This document shows, piece after piece, positions 9,471 through 18,118 of a DNA stretch of 64,000 bases (positions are counted from its first letter, which is position 1; the number at the start of each line of letters is the position of its first letter). Under the pieces are notes generated by a model that was given only the letters and a program-made list of their open reading frames with translations, was not told where the DNA came from and ran no database searches. The stretch comes from Emiliania huxleyi CCMP1516 (lineage: Eukaryota; Haptophyta; Isochrysidales; Noelaerhabdaceae). A program made the position numbers and the translations under genes. The stretch lies in assembly GCF_000372725.1 (NCBI RefSeq), contig NW_005200333.1, forward strand, positions 932,934-996,933, given 5' to 3'.

Positions 9471-11573
9471 CTAGTGGTTTTGCCAGTGCTTGTACTCGCC
9501 CACTTGAAACTGCTTCTCGACCACGACGTACAGACGCAGCAGGCCCAAACAAGCGACGCCCACCAGCCGCGCCAGCCAGAAGCGAACGCCGAGGAGCAGC
9601 GCCGCGGCGAGCACGCGGTACGTGCGCTTGCGCCAAGCGGCGAGGGCGGAGACGGCGGCCTGGTAGTGCGCGCAGCGCTCACCCGAGATGGTCCGAGATG
9701 GTCCGAGGTGGTCCGAGGTGGTCCGAGGCGGGGCGGGCCTGGCAGTGTCTGCAATGGCTCGTGTGCTGCGTGAAGTGGTCGAAGAGCGCGTCGCGGCTGT
9801 AGATGGGCGGCGGAAGAGGGCCGAGCCCCGCGTGGGGGCCCGATGCGGAGGAGGCCTAAAAATGAAACCCGTCGCAATAAAAAGAAATGCCGCCCCGCCG
9901 AGCCCCCGCGTGCGGGGCCCGGCACCGGCAGCCCGGATGGCGCGTGACTGCTCAGCCAGCGGCGCAGCGCCGCGATACAGCGATCCGACTGGGTGGGCAT
10001 GAAGTAGCTTCCCGCCGCCTCGCCACCGCGCGTGCGCACGACCTGCTCCTGGGGAGTGCAGGAAGGCCAGGTCCGAGTCTCTCCATATCTCCCCATATCT
10101 CCCCAGATCTCCCCAGATCTGCTCCTGGGTAGTGCAGGAAGGCCAGGTCCGAGTCTCTCCATATCTCCCCAGATCTCCCCATATCTCCCCAGATCTGCTC
10201 CTGGGTAGTGCAGGAAGGCCAGGTCCGAGTCTCTCCATATCTCCCCAGATCTCCCCATATCTCCCCAGATCTGCTCCTGGGTAGTGCAGGAAGGCCAGGT
10301 CCGAGTCTCCCCATATCTCCCCATATCTCCCCAGATCTCCCCAGATCTGCTCCTGGTAGTGCAGGAAGGCCAGGTCCGAGTCGAGGAAGCGGTTCGAGAA
10401 GAGATGGCCGAGCCACACGGGGAGCAGCTTGAAGAGGAGACTTGCCGGCGACGAGGGTGGCTTCTTGTCCGCCGCCTCCGCCGCCTCCGCCCCCTCCGTC
10501 GCCTGCTGCCGCCGCCTCGCCCGCCTCGCCTCCTTGGTCTCGGGCTGGCTCCCGCCGAAGATGATTGCCCTCGAGCGGCCCGCGCTTGTCGGCACGCACA
10601 CCACAGTCAGGTTGAAAGGGCGCGACGGCCTCGGCCGGCCCTTCTTGTCGTACTGGGCCTCGTAGTCGGCGTTGTACGCGACCACGAACGGCGCGCGGAA
10701 CGCACCGACGCCGGCGCGGCGCTTGCCCATCGTCCGGTCGCCGAAGTCGAACCAGAAGCCGCGCACGCCCGAAGCCGCGTCGCCGCCACCGCCGCCGCCG
10801 CCGCCGCCGCCGTCAGCGTCGGCGTCGGCGGCGTCGGCGGCGTGGATGGGGATTGGGCTGGTCATGTTGATCGCGATGGCATCGTCGCGCTTTCCCTGCA
10901 GCCCGTGGTGAGCGAACGGGATGTGGGCGGGGTCGACGATGTTCTCGAGGAGCGTGTCCCACCCGTAGGGTAGGTCGCGAGTGTACGTGGAGGCGTCGTG
11001 CGCAACGCCGCGCAGAAACCCCTCGGGCTGGGCGCGGAGGTCGCCGGCGACGGTGAGGCAGTCCTCCTCCCACGGCCACACCCAGAGGACGCTCTTGTGC
11101 TCGCGCGTGGGGTACGAGGCGACGCATGCGCGCCTCGACGGCACTGCGCCCGCGGCGACCGACTCGCTGGCCTGAGGGATGCGCGCGCACGCCCCGGACG
11201 GCTCGAAGGACCAGCCGTGGTATGCGCACTCGATGCGGTCGCTCTCGCGGTCGATGCGGCCCTCGCTCAGCGGCGCGAGGCGGTGCGGGCACGCGTCGTC
11301 CATCACGCGCCACTCGCCTCTGTTGTCGCGGAACGCGACGTAATCCTGCGAGAGAAATTTTACTGGCGTCGGCCGATCGGGCTCGAGCTCAAAGGTGGAC
11401 GCGATCGGCACCCAGGTGCGCGGGAAGGCGCCGAACCGCTCCTCGAGCGACCTCTGCTGCGGGCTGATAGTGGCAGTCCGGGACGCGGCAGCGGTGGCGA
11501 GAGCGGGAACGGAGGCAGCGGCCGAGGCTGTCGAGACCAAGGCTGCTGCAGGAGCGCGCTGCGTGAGGCTGAA
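9471..11573 (-). CDS. Rieske non-haem oxygenase, pheophorbide a oxygenase-like
   Basis: The long 5' exon (to about 10378) carries the Rieske [2Fe-2S] motif CPH…CAYH (C-x-H-x18-C-x2-H) and the mononuclear iron site ENIVDPAHIPFAHHG. Downstream come NRFLDSDLAFLHYQEQ, then YFMPTQSDRCIAALRRWL, then HFTQHTSHCRHCQ with the C-terminal CxxC seen in PAO/TIC55/PTC52, and a final exon with two membrane segments ending FQVGEYKHWQNH. PAO opens the chlorin ring in chlorophyll breakdown at plastid membranes; TIC55 or PTC52 are alternatives. At least three introns lie in the 3' half, one filled by a 76-bp repeat and one bounded by CCAGGC. The 5' exon is open past 11540 without a clear ATG; a transit peptide probably starts in an upstream exon near 11580. 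Confidence 0.85.
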   Translation of the reverse strand, partial: FSLTQRAPAAALVSTASAAASVPALATAAASRTATISPQQRSLEERFGAFPRTWVPIASTFELEPDRPTPVKFLSQDYVAFRDNRGEWRVMDDACPHRLAPLSEGRIDRESDRIECAYHGWSFEPSGACARIPQASESVAAGAVPSRRACVASYPTREHKSVLWVWPWEEDCLTVAGDLRAQPEGFLRGVAHDASTYTRDLPYGWDTLLENIVDPAHIPFAHHGLQGKRDDAIAINMTSPIPIHAADAADADADGGGGGGGGGGDAASGVRGFWFDFGDRTMGKRRAGVGAFRAPFVVAYNADYEAQYDKKGRPRPSRPFNLTVVCVPTSAGRSRAIIFGGSQPETKEARRARRRQQATEGAEAAEAADKKPPSSPASLLFKLLPVWLGHLFSNRFLDSDLAFLHYQEQIWGDLGRYGEIWGDSDLAFLHYPGADLGRYGEIWGDMERLGPGLPALPRSRSGEIWGDLGRYGETRTWPSCTTQEQIWGDLGRYGEIWRDSDLAFLHSPGAGRAHARWRGGGKLLHAHPVGSLYRGAAPLAEQSRAIRAAGAGPRTRGLGGAAFLFIATGFIFRPPPHRAPTRGSALFRRPSTAATRSSTTSRSTRAIADTARPAPPRTTSDHLGPSRTISGERCAHYQAAVSALAAWRKRTYRVLAAALLLGVRFWLARLVGVACLGLLRLYVVVEKQFQVGEYKHWQNH
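9684..9735. repeat. Intronic (GGTGGTCCGA)n minisatellite
   Basis: About five copies of a 10-11 bp unit lie inside the penultimate intron of the PAO-like gene. On the gene strand the intron starts CTGCCAG/GCCCGCC and ends CTACCAG/GCCGCC, so a duplicated exon edge brackets the repeat. Confidence 0.85.
10045..10384. repeat. 76-bp tandem array of exon edge plus purine motif
   Basis: GCTCCTGG marks occur at 10045, 10121, 10197, 10273 and 10349, an exact 76-bp period. Each unit holds a ~37-bp copy of the exon end encoding DSDLAFLHYQEQ of the PAO-like gene (minus strand) plus ~39 bp of GGGGAGATATGG/GGGGAGATCTGG. The copy at 10349 is the genuine exon edge; the one at 10045 adjoins the next exon (VVRTRGGEAAGS). 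Confidence 0.9.
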
Positions 11574-11976
11574 ACCTGCATGGCGCGCTGTCAGATGGCT
11601 GCGCAGCGCAAGGTCGTGGGCCTAACGAGCATGGGAGGGCCGACGTCACGTGCAGCACCGACCGACGCAGGTGAGTCGCATCGGAGAACCCTCAACTCCC
11701 GCCCGCTGACCCGCCTACAGCACGCTCTGGCACTTCGCCCATCACGCGACTATCAGGCGCCTCGCTGAGTCAACTGTCACCGTCACCCTCACGACAGACA
11801 GCGAGGAGGCGGCAGCTAAGCGCCGTGGCCGCACTCACCGCAGCCCTGGACTCGGCTGAATCGGCCTCCAACTTTTTCGGCGTCGCTGTCACCTCGACGC
11901 CCGAGGAGCCGCCGAGATAAATCCGCGCCCCCACTCGAGTGTTGGCCCGCCCACGACACGCATGTCCGTCCAATAG

Positions 11977-13129
11977 GTGGGGTCGAGCGAGGAGGGTTTG
12001 TGGGAGGGCTCGTATTGCTCCTCGCGCACGTTTGCTGATGGACGCCAGCCATTCCCCGGCCTTCCCTCCCCAGCCGGGCTGGCCCTGCCGGTGGGGGAGC
12101 TCCTCCAGCGCTACACCGACATCCCGTCCTGGGATAACTGCTGCATGGCAGCAAGGGTCGGCAACACGAGGGAGGTTGACTACTTTCTCTACTCGCAAGA
12201 CGGCACGGGCAAAGGTGTCTGCACGGTTTACAGCGCGCTCGAGTCCGAGGACCTGAGAGAGACATGCACGCCGTCGGCACCGTGCTCCCACGGGGAGATT
12301 GGAGCTACATGGATGAATCTTCCCCCTCCCTTAACACCGCCGTCGCCTCCGACGCTCCCAGGGCCTCCGTCGTCCCCGCCATCGCCACCGGAGCGGCCGG
12401 CGCCTCCGTCGCCCCCACCGCTCCTATGGGAGGACTCGCAGTGCTCCCACAGGGCAGCAGGTCTGTGCGCATCGAGATCACGCCCAACAAGAAGCCGAAC
12501 TGGCCAGTCGTCTACTACGAAACCGGCAAGGCGCGCACCCTTCGAGCAGATGAGCCACCCTTTGCAGTAGACGACGTCTCGGCGTCGGTGTCGGAGAGCA
12601 GCCGCAGCGGTCAGCAGGTGCTGGAGGTGCGCACCGCCGCCTGGAAGATCGAGGCAACGGCGCGCATGATAGCCCGCTCCGTCGTGTGCTGCGCAAGCGG
12701 CAGATCGACCTCTCGCTGGTGCCGCTGCGCGACCCGCTCGCACCCAACCCTCAGACGGGCAGGGTGGTGGCGCCGCACGGGCTGATTGGCCAGTCCTTTG
12801 ACGGCGACGCCATAGCTGTCGACGGCAAGAAGGATTGCTACCGCGAGCTGTGGTGGCGGCAGACGTCCTTCAAGTCCAAGGAGATCACGACGGAGGCGCA
12901 GGGGGAGGGCGCCATCGAGGGCTCCGCCGACGACTACAAGATTGACGACCCCTTTGGCCATACCTTCAAGTACTCGCGCTGTAGCGCGTTTGAGGCAGCG
13001 CCGCGCAGCGTCTCGGCGCTCTCCGGCGCCAAGCGCGCGGCTGGGAGCAGCGCCGTCTGGCAGGCCAGCAAGGCGGGCATCCTTGGCGACGACCTGCATC
13101 AGTGGGAAGCTGAGAGCCCCGCGCGCTGA
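11977..13129 (+). CDS. Proline-rich extracellular-type protein, unknown function
   Basis: Three plus frames carry coding signal in turn. The first (11977-~12430) reads SYCSSRTFADGRQPFPGLPS, NCCMAARVGNTREVDYFLYS, then a PPSPP-rich linker like the hydroxyproline-rich spacers of algal surface proteins. The second (~12430-12685) reads SRSVRIEITPNKKPNWPVVY and VRTAAWKIEATARM. The third (12686-13129) holds a conserved-looking block, VVAPHGLIGQSFDGDAIAV, then AEGAIEG-type EGAIEGSADDYKIDDPFG. I recall this C-terminal block from other haptophyte and protist surface proteins but know no function. The two frame changes have no obvious introns at both points, so either short non-canonical introns, assembly errors or decay must be considered. 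Confidence 0.5.
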
Positions 13130-13304
13130 GGCTTAGTACCGTCGCGGTCTAGCGTCCAAGGCAGTCATGGTGGATGCATGGGGTGCGGCCGTCCGGGCTT
13201 TTCCGCGCTGGCGCTCGTACAGTGGGGGGAGATATGAAGCCGAAGTGCCGAAAAGCGAAGTCCCACACACGCACACTGGCTTAATGATAACGCAGGCAAC
13301 GCAG

Positions 13305-13990
13305 GGACGGGCCAACAGCCAGTGGGACGAACGAGGGCCGCGACGGCGGCTCAAGCGGGAGGGAGCGGAGACGGTGGGCAGCGAGCTAAGTGGGTGAGAC
13401 TGATGATGCTCCTTCGACTTAGGGAGCGGTTCAGCTGCTGGGCGGGCTTCAGGCTGGTGCTCACACGAAAAGGAATCGACGCGATGTGCAAAGCATACAA
13501 GAAGGGGAGAAGGAAGAGGAGAGACGCCGGTGGTGACGAAGCAGAAACTAGCGCAGACGAGAGCAGGGCAGACCCGGGGACTGGGGAGCCGGAGCAGACG
13601 GCATCGGCCGCCGAGGGAACGGAAGAGGCACGAGGAGGGCGGCGACCTCGACCGACTTTGGAGGACCCGTCGCCAGACGACGCAGGGCAGAAGACGGTGA
13701 GGCGGAGCAGACGCGCAGGGCGAGACGAGGGAGGGAGCAGGACTTTGCGGAGATCAGCAGGAGGATGTACGAAGAGATTAGGAGCAGCAGGGACCCGAGG
13801 GACCATGTGGAAGACGGCTAGTGCTAGTCCCCGGGCTACCATCGGGAGGACGACCCCGGCTAGTCGCCGACCACACCCACCAAGAACCCGGAAGGGCGGG
13901 GAACTGTTCTTTTTTACCCACCTTACAGTAGAGAGGTGTCCGTTTTTAGTTTTTATTTATTTACCGGCTTAAAATGCATAATGGGAGAAA
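13305..13990 (+). repeat. Dispersed repeat with ORF, copy 1
   Basis: From GGGCCAACAGCCAGTGGGAC to GACGGCTAGTGCTAGTCCCC this segment matches 63380-63920 at high identity. It contains a reading frame beginning MMLLRLRERFSCWAGF that becomes Arg/Glu-rich; the end (SRRMYEEIRSSRDPRDHVED) is kept in both copies although the frames between differ. The tail motif GACCCCGGCTAGTCGCCGAC (13852-) recurs alone at 48681-48720. It is probably an insertion of unknown class. Confidence 0.75.
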
Positions 13991-14112
13991 AGACAAAAGT
14001 CTCGTTCGGTCGTTGTACGAACTTTTAGCACATTATACAGCACAATTTTGCTTTTTGCAATAAATGTAGTACCCGGCCACCCACTGGCAAGTAGTATGAA
14101 GCGGGCCATGTG

Positions 14113-15756
14113 TCACGGAGGCGCTCCTCGTGGCGCTGGCAGGAGTCGCTGCGCAAGCGACGATGGCTCGGGCGCGCAAGCCCCCCCCGCACCGCCCCCA
14201 CCAACTCCGTCCTGGCGCTGAGTCCCAGACGAGCCGCCTTCCTGGGCGGGCGCGGCGCCCCCCTCCGACGCCGGGAGGACGGCTGCGGCGTCTTCGTCCT
14301 TGGCGAGCCGCCTCGCGGCAGTTCGTGCAGCCACGCTCCAGTCGAGCCTCAGGATGGCGGTGGCTTGCACGGCGGCTGCCGTCAGCATGGAGAGCCCGAC
14401 GCCGCCCCACAGGAAGAAGATGCCCCGCTCTGCGCGGTGGGCGGCGCCGAAAGCGAGCGCGCACCCCGCTGGCATCCCGACCAGGTAATAGCCGACCAGC
14501 TGTCCCGCGGCCGACCAGCGTTGCAGTCCCAGGCCCGAGCAGACGCCGCCGAGGGCGTTGTTGGCCGCGTCGACGAGCACCACTCCGCCGAGAAGCGGCA
14601 TGAGCGCGGCGGTGAGATCCGAGATGGCGCCGTCGGTAGTGAAGAGTCCCGCGATTGGCGTGGCACCCGCCACCAGCGACGCCGCCGCCGTCGCCGCCAA
14701 GGCACAACCGATCACGAGCGAGAGCGCTGCGGCGCGGCGGGCGAGGTGGACACTGCCCGCGCCCACGTACTGTCCCACCGTCGTCGACGCGGCGACGGCG
14801 ACGCCGATCCATCCCATGCAGCCGAGAGCCTGCAGGTTTGCGACCACAGTCGAGGCGCCGATGCAAGCGACCGGGTGCGCGAGGAGGCCAGAGAGCATCA
14901 CGATGGCCTCGCAGACCCACCATTCGAGGACAACCATCCAGAAGCCGGCCGCCACCAGCTTGAGGTGCTCGACGAGCGCCGAGCGCCGGAGCAGCTGGCT
15001 CGGCGGCTGAGGGACGAAACAGCGCCCGTGCCCACGCCACACGAGGTACGGCACCTGGGCGAGCGGGTAGAGCGAGTTGTACAGGCTCTGCGCCCACGCT
15101 GCGCCCAAGTAGCCGAGGCCCAGTCGGTGGACGAGCAGCCACTGCAGCCCCGGCGCGAGGGCGCAGACGGCGAGGGTGATTGCGAGGTTGGCCCAGTTAT
15201 AGCCGTGCGCCTGAAAGATGCGTTGGGTCGCCGACATGCCGACGACGCCGAAGTACGACGGCGCGAGGCGCAGCGCGTACGGCGCAGCGCGAGCCGCTAG
15301 GTCCGGCGGCTGGCCAGCGGCAACCATGACCTGCTCCGACCACAGGAGGCATGGAAGGGCCGGCAGGAATCCGACCATGATGAGAATGAGAGCGCGCTGG
15401 TAGTGAAGCGAACACGGCTTGCCTGCGCCGACCGCCTGCGGGCAGACCGTGCGCAGCGCCGAGATGTACCCAAAGCCCGGAGCCATGCAGACGATGTTGA
15501 AGTAGCAGCGGGCGAGCGCAAGCGCGTCGAGGTCGGCGGCGGTGCTGGCGCCGGGAAGGTGACCGACCAGCGCGATGCCGGTGCAGACTGGCAGGTACTC
15601 GGCCACGTTGCCGAGGGCGGTGGGCAGCGTGATGTTGCCGACCCTGAGGCCCTCGGCGAGGAGCGATCTGGTGTCATCATCAGCAGCCGCGGCCGGCTGG
15701 GCGCAGCTCTCCTGCTGAGCGCAGCTCTCCTCCGCAGCAGAGCTTCTCGCGGGCAT
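14113..15756 (-). CDS. MATE-family efflux transporter
   Basis: The single-exon gene encodes 547 residues from the ATG at 15756. After a polar N-terminus (~35 residues, QESCAQ repeat) come about twelve hydrophobic segments in two halves, with the MATE-like stretches LPTALGNVAEYLPVCTGIAL, ALRTVCPQAVGAGK, VAASTTVGQYVGAGSVHLA and AANNALGGVCSGLGLQRWSA. The family exports organic cations and secondary metabolites by H+ or Na+ antiport in plasma or vacuolar membranes. The C-terminus is a long polar, Gly/Ala-rich tail. Length is somewhat over the usual ~450-500. It is transcribed divergently from the RCC1 gene at 16065, about 310 bp apart. Substrate cannot be told. Confidence 0.88.
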   Translation of the reverse strand: MPARSSAAEESCAQQESCAQPAAAADDDTRSLLAEGLRVGNITLPTALGNVAEYLPVCTGIALVGHLPGASTAADLDALALARCYFNIVCMAPGFGYISALRTVCPQAVGAGKPCSLHYQRALILIMVGFLPALPCLLWSEQVMVAAGQPPDLAARAAPYALRLAPSYFGVVGMSATQRIFQAHGYNWANLAITLAVCALAPGLQWLLVHRLGLGYLGAAWAQSLYNSLYPLAQVPYLVWRGHGRCFVPQPPSQLLRRSALVEHLKLVAAGFWMVVLEWWVCEAIVMLSGLLAHPVACIGASTVVANLQALGCMGWIGVAVAASTTVGQYVGAGSVHLARRAAALSLVIGCALAATAAASLVAGATPIAGLFTTDGAISDLTAALMPLLGGVVLVDAANNALGGVCSGLGLQRWSAAGQLVGYYLVGMPAGCALAFGAAHRAERGIFFLWGGVGLSMLTAAAVQATAILRLDWSVAARTAARRLAKDEDAAAVLPASEGGAAPAQEGGSSGTQRQDGVGGGGAGGACAPEPSSLAQRLLPAPRGAPP

Positions 15757-15850
15757 CGTTGTGCTCCCGCTGCTGCTGCGTCACGCGTTAGCGAGCGCAT
15801 CCCGCATCGCAGTGGCCCGCCTTTTCTTTTCTGGTTTGGTGTTGGCAAAT

Positions 15851-15912
15851 CAAGACACAGAGCTCACAGGGAGGAAAGCGGCAAGACACAGAGCTCACAG
15901 GGAGGAAAGCGG
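15851..15912. repeat. Perfect 31-bp tandem duplication in divergent promoter
   Basis: CAAGACACAGAGCTCACAGG… is present twice head to tail without a mismatch between the MATE and RCC1 genes, so it is recent. Confidence 0.9.
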
Positions 15913-16064
15913 CGCATTTCCTGGGGTCCTTGTGGCGGGCCACCCTGTCCAGAGAGGCATGGATGCCAATCTGGGGTCTTTCCCTACGAGCTTTTCTGCT
16001 ATACGCCGTGAGAAAAAGAACTCCGCGCTCCGAGCAGCCGCCGAGCACCTGAGAGCAATCAATA

Positions 16065-17777
16065 ATGAGCATCCTGCCCGCCCCGGCGGCGGCGTCGACG
16101 GCGACGGCGGCGGCGTCGACGGCGGCGGCGATCGCGACGCGGGGCCTCGTCGATCTGCCGATCGATGTTCTGATTCGGATCGCCGTGCGTTTGCCGCGCG
16201 TGGAGGCTGTCGCTCGCCTCGCCTGCACGTGCCGGGACCTACACAGCCCCGCGTTCTTTGAGGCGGCGATGCGGGAGCGGACGGCGCGGCGCGGTGGCGA
16301 GGTGCCGCTGCCATCGGGGCGACGGCGGCGCGAGACGATGGTGCAGGCTCTGTGCCGGGGCGAGCGACGCGACCGCTTCCAGCGGCAGAACAAGATCGCG
16401 GCGGGAGATTACCACAGCGTCTTCGTGAGCGAGGAGGGGCGGCTCATGACGTGCGGCACGCACTCTTTCCGCGACAACCCTCAGCCCATTCTGGGGCACA
16501 GCGAGCTGGATGATGAAGATTTGCAAGTCATCGGTGGAGACTCGGTGCTGGTGGTGCCGAGGCCGGTGGCGGGGCTCGCGGATGTGCGTGTGCGCACCGT
16601 GGCGACGGGATACGCTCACACGCTGGCGGTGAGCGAGGCGGGCGCGGTCTACTCCTTCGGCCTAGGCGAGAGTGGGGGACTTGGCCATGGCAACGAGGCT
16701 GATCAGCACACGCCGCGGGTCATCGAGTCCCTGCGCGGCGTGCGGGCGGTTGCGGCCTCGGGGGGCGTCAATCACAGCCTGGTGCTGAGCGCGGCAGGCG
16801 AGGTGTACTCCTTCGGTGCAGGAGATGGCGGGCAGATTGGGCACGACCCAGACTCTCTCTTCGTCCCGTCGCGTGACTGGCACCAGCCGCAGCAAGAGGT
16901 GACAGAGCGCCTCCAACTGACACCCCGCGTCATCGACTCGCTTCAAGGCGTCAGGGTGGTTGCGGTTGCAGCAGGTGCGTACCACAGCCTGCTGCTCAGC
17001 GAGGCACAACACGTGTACTCGCTTGGTGGCGGGGGGGCGACGCGCCGGTCGTCGTCTAGAGGGAGGACGTCTCGCTTCACGCCGCAGTGGACGCCGCAAA
17101 TCAATGAGGCTCTGCGAAGGGTTAACGTGGTTGCAGTGTCGGGGGGTCTCGGCCACAGCCTGGTTCTCAGCGAGCAGGGCCACGTGTACGCGTTTGGCAA
17201 CGGCAGCGACGGTGAATTGGGCAATGGCAGAGACCACCACTCGACACTCTATGAGTTCACGAGTGACGGCATGCAGATCAACGCACGCATTCGTGCGCAG
17301 CAGAGAGCTCTTGCAACGACTGATGCGTATGGACATCGTGATCTTATGGTTCACTCCATGACCCTTGCGGACGAAGCGGTGCCGCGACTCATTGAATCGC
17401 TGGGTGGCGTCCGGGTGGTGGGCATTTCGGCGGGAGGGAGCCTGCAAACGGGAGGATCGGGCCACAGCCTAGTGCTTAGCGAGGAGGGCGGGGTTTACTC
17501 ATTTGGCCACTCCGCATACGGCGAGCTTGGGCGCAACTTCGAAAACGAGAGCGAGGCGCTCCCCACCTCAGTGCCGGACGTCGTTGAAACGCTGCGAGGG
17601 ACGAGGGTGGTCGAGATAGCTGCGGGGGGCGCCTCGAGCCTCGCCGCCACGGCCACTGGCGCTGCGTACGGCTGGGGCCGGTCTGAATGCACGGGGCTAA
17701 GGGAGCAGGTAGGCGCAGGCGAGAGACAGAGTGCCACGCCCCTGCGGTTCGCGGATTTGGAGCTTGCGCACGGTTAG
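16065..17777 (+). CDS. F-box plus RCC1-repeat (seven-bladed propeller) protein
   Basis: The ATG at 16065 opens a 570-residue single-exon gene. An Ala/Thr-rich start is followed by an F-box-like stretch (LVDLPIDVLIRIAVRLPRVE … CTCRDLHS). Seven RCC1 repeats follow, each of the form GVRVVxxxAGxxHSLxLSE then GxVYSFGxG, the first being NKIAAGDYHSVFVSEEGRL and the last TRVVEIAAGGASSLAATATG. Seven repeats is the number in RCC1 itself, so a closed propeller is expected. The role is probably protein binding or ubiquitin-ligase recruitment rather than Ran exchange (inference). Inserts with polar residues separate repeats 3, 4 and 5. Confidence 0.88.
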   Translation: MSILPAPAAASTATAAASTAAAIATRGLVDLPIDVLIRIAVRLPRVEAVARLACTCRDLHSPAFFEAAMRERTARRGGEVPLPSGRRRRETMVQALCRGERRDRFQRQNKIAAGDYHSVFVSEEGRLMTCGTHSFRDNPQPILGHSELDDEDLQVIGGDSVLVVPRPVAGLADVRVRTVATGYAHTLAVSEAGAVYSFGLGESGGLGHGNEADQHTPRVIESLRGVRAVAASGGVNHSLVLSAAGEVYSFGAGDGGQIGHDPDSLFVPSRDWHQPQQEVTERLQLTPRVIDSLQGVRVVAVAAGAYHSLLLSEAQHVYSLGGGGATRRSSSRGRTSRFTPQWTPQINEALRRVNVVAVSGGLGHSLVLSEQGHVYAFGNGSDGELGNGRDHHSTLYEFTSDGMQINARIRAQQRALATTDAYGHRDLMVHSMTLADEAVPRLIESLGGVRVVGISAGGSLQTGGSGHSLVLSEEGGVYSFGHSAYGELGRNFENESEALPTSVPDVVETLRGTRVVEIAAGGASSLAATATGAAYGWGRSECTGLREQVGAGERQSATPLRFADLELAHG

Positions 17778-17844
17778 AGCTTGGCGCGCGGCGGCACCGG
17801 CACCGGCACCGCCGCACCTGGAGTGGATTCTTTAACTTTATCGT

Positions 17845-18075
17845 GAAATTCTTGTATCTGTAAATTCTTGTATCTGTGCTTCTGCCACGGTTCTGCAAAT
17901 TCTTTTATCTGTGGCGGGGGTGGGCGGGTGCACGGAGCTAAGTGCCTCGCCGCCCTCGCAGGAGTCGCTTAGGCGGCTCCCGTGGAGCGTGGTTGTACCT
18001 GTGTTAGTGCCAGTGCGCGCCAGTCCCGTGCCCAGTGTTGTGCGACTGCCTTTAAATTCTTTTATCTGATCCTCG
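17845..18075 (+). repeat. Repeated AAATTCTTNTATCTGT motif
   Basis: AAATTCTTGTATCTG or AAATTCTTTTATCTG occurs four times (near 17848, 17863, 17889, 18054) between the RCC1 stop and the next ATG at 18119. The last lies about 65 bp before that ATG. It could be promoter elements or remnants of one repeat. Confidence 0.6.
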
Positions 18076-18118
18076 GAAGGACGCACGACGGACACTCCGT
18101 CTCCCGACGAACAACATC

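Noticed and set aside
10045-10384. CRISPR-like regular array
   Set aside because: The 76-bp units are identical head-to-tail copies with no unique spacers, lie within an intron of a nuclear gene, and repeat coding sequence.
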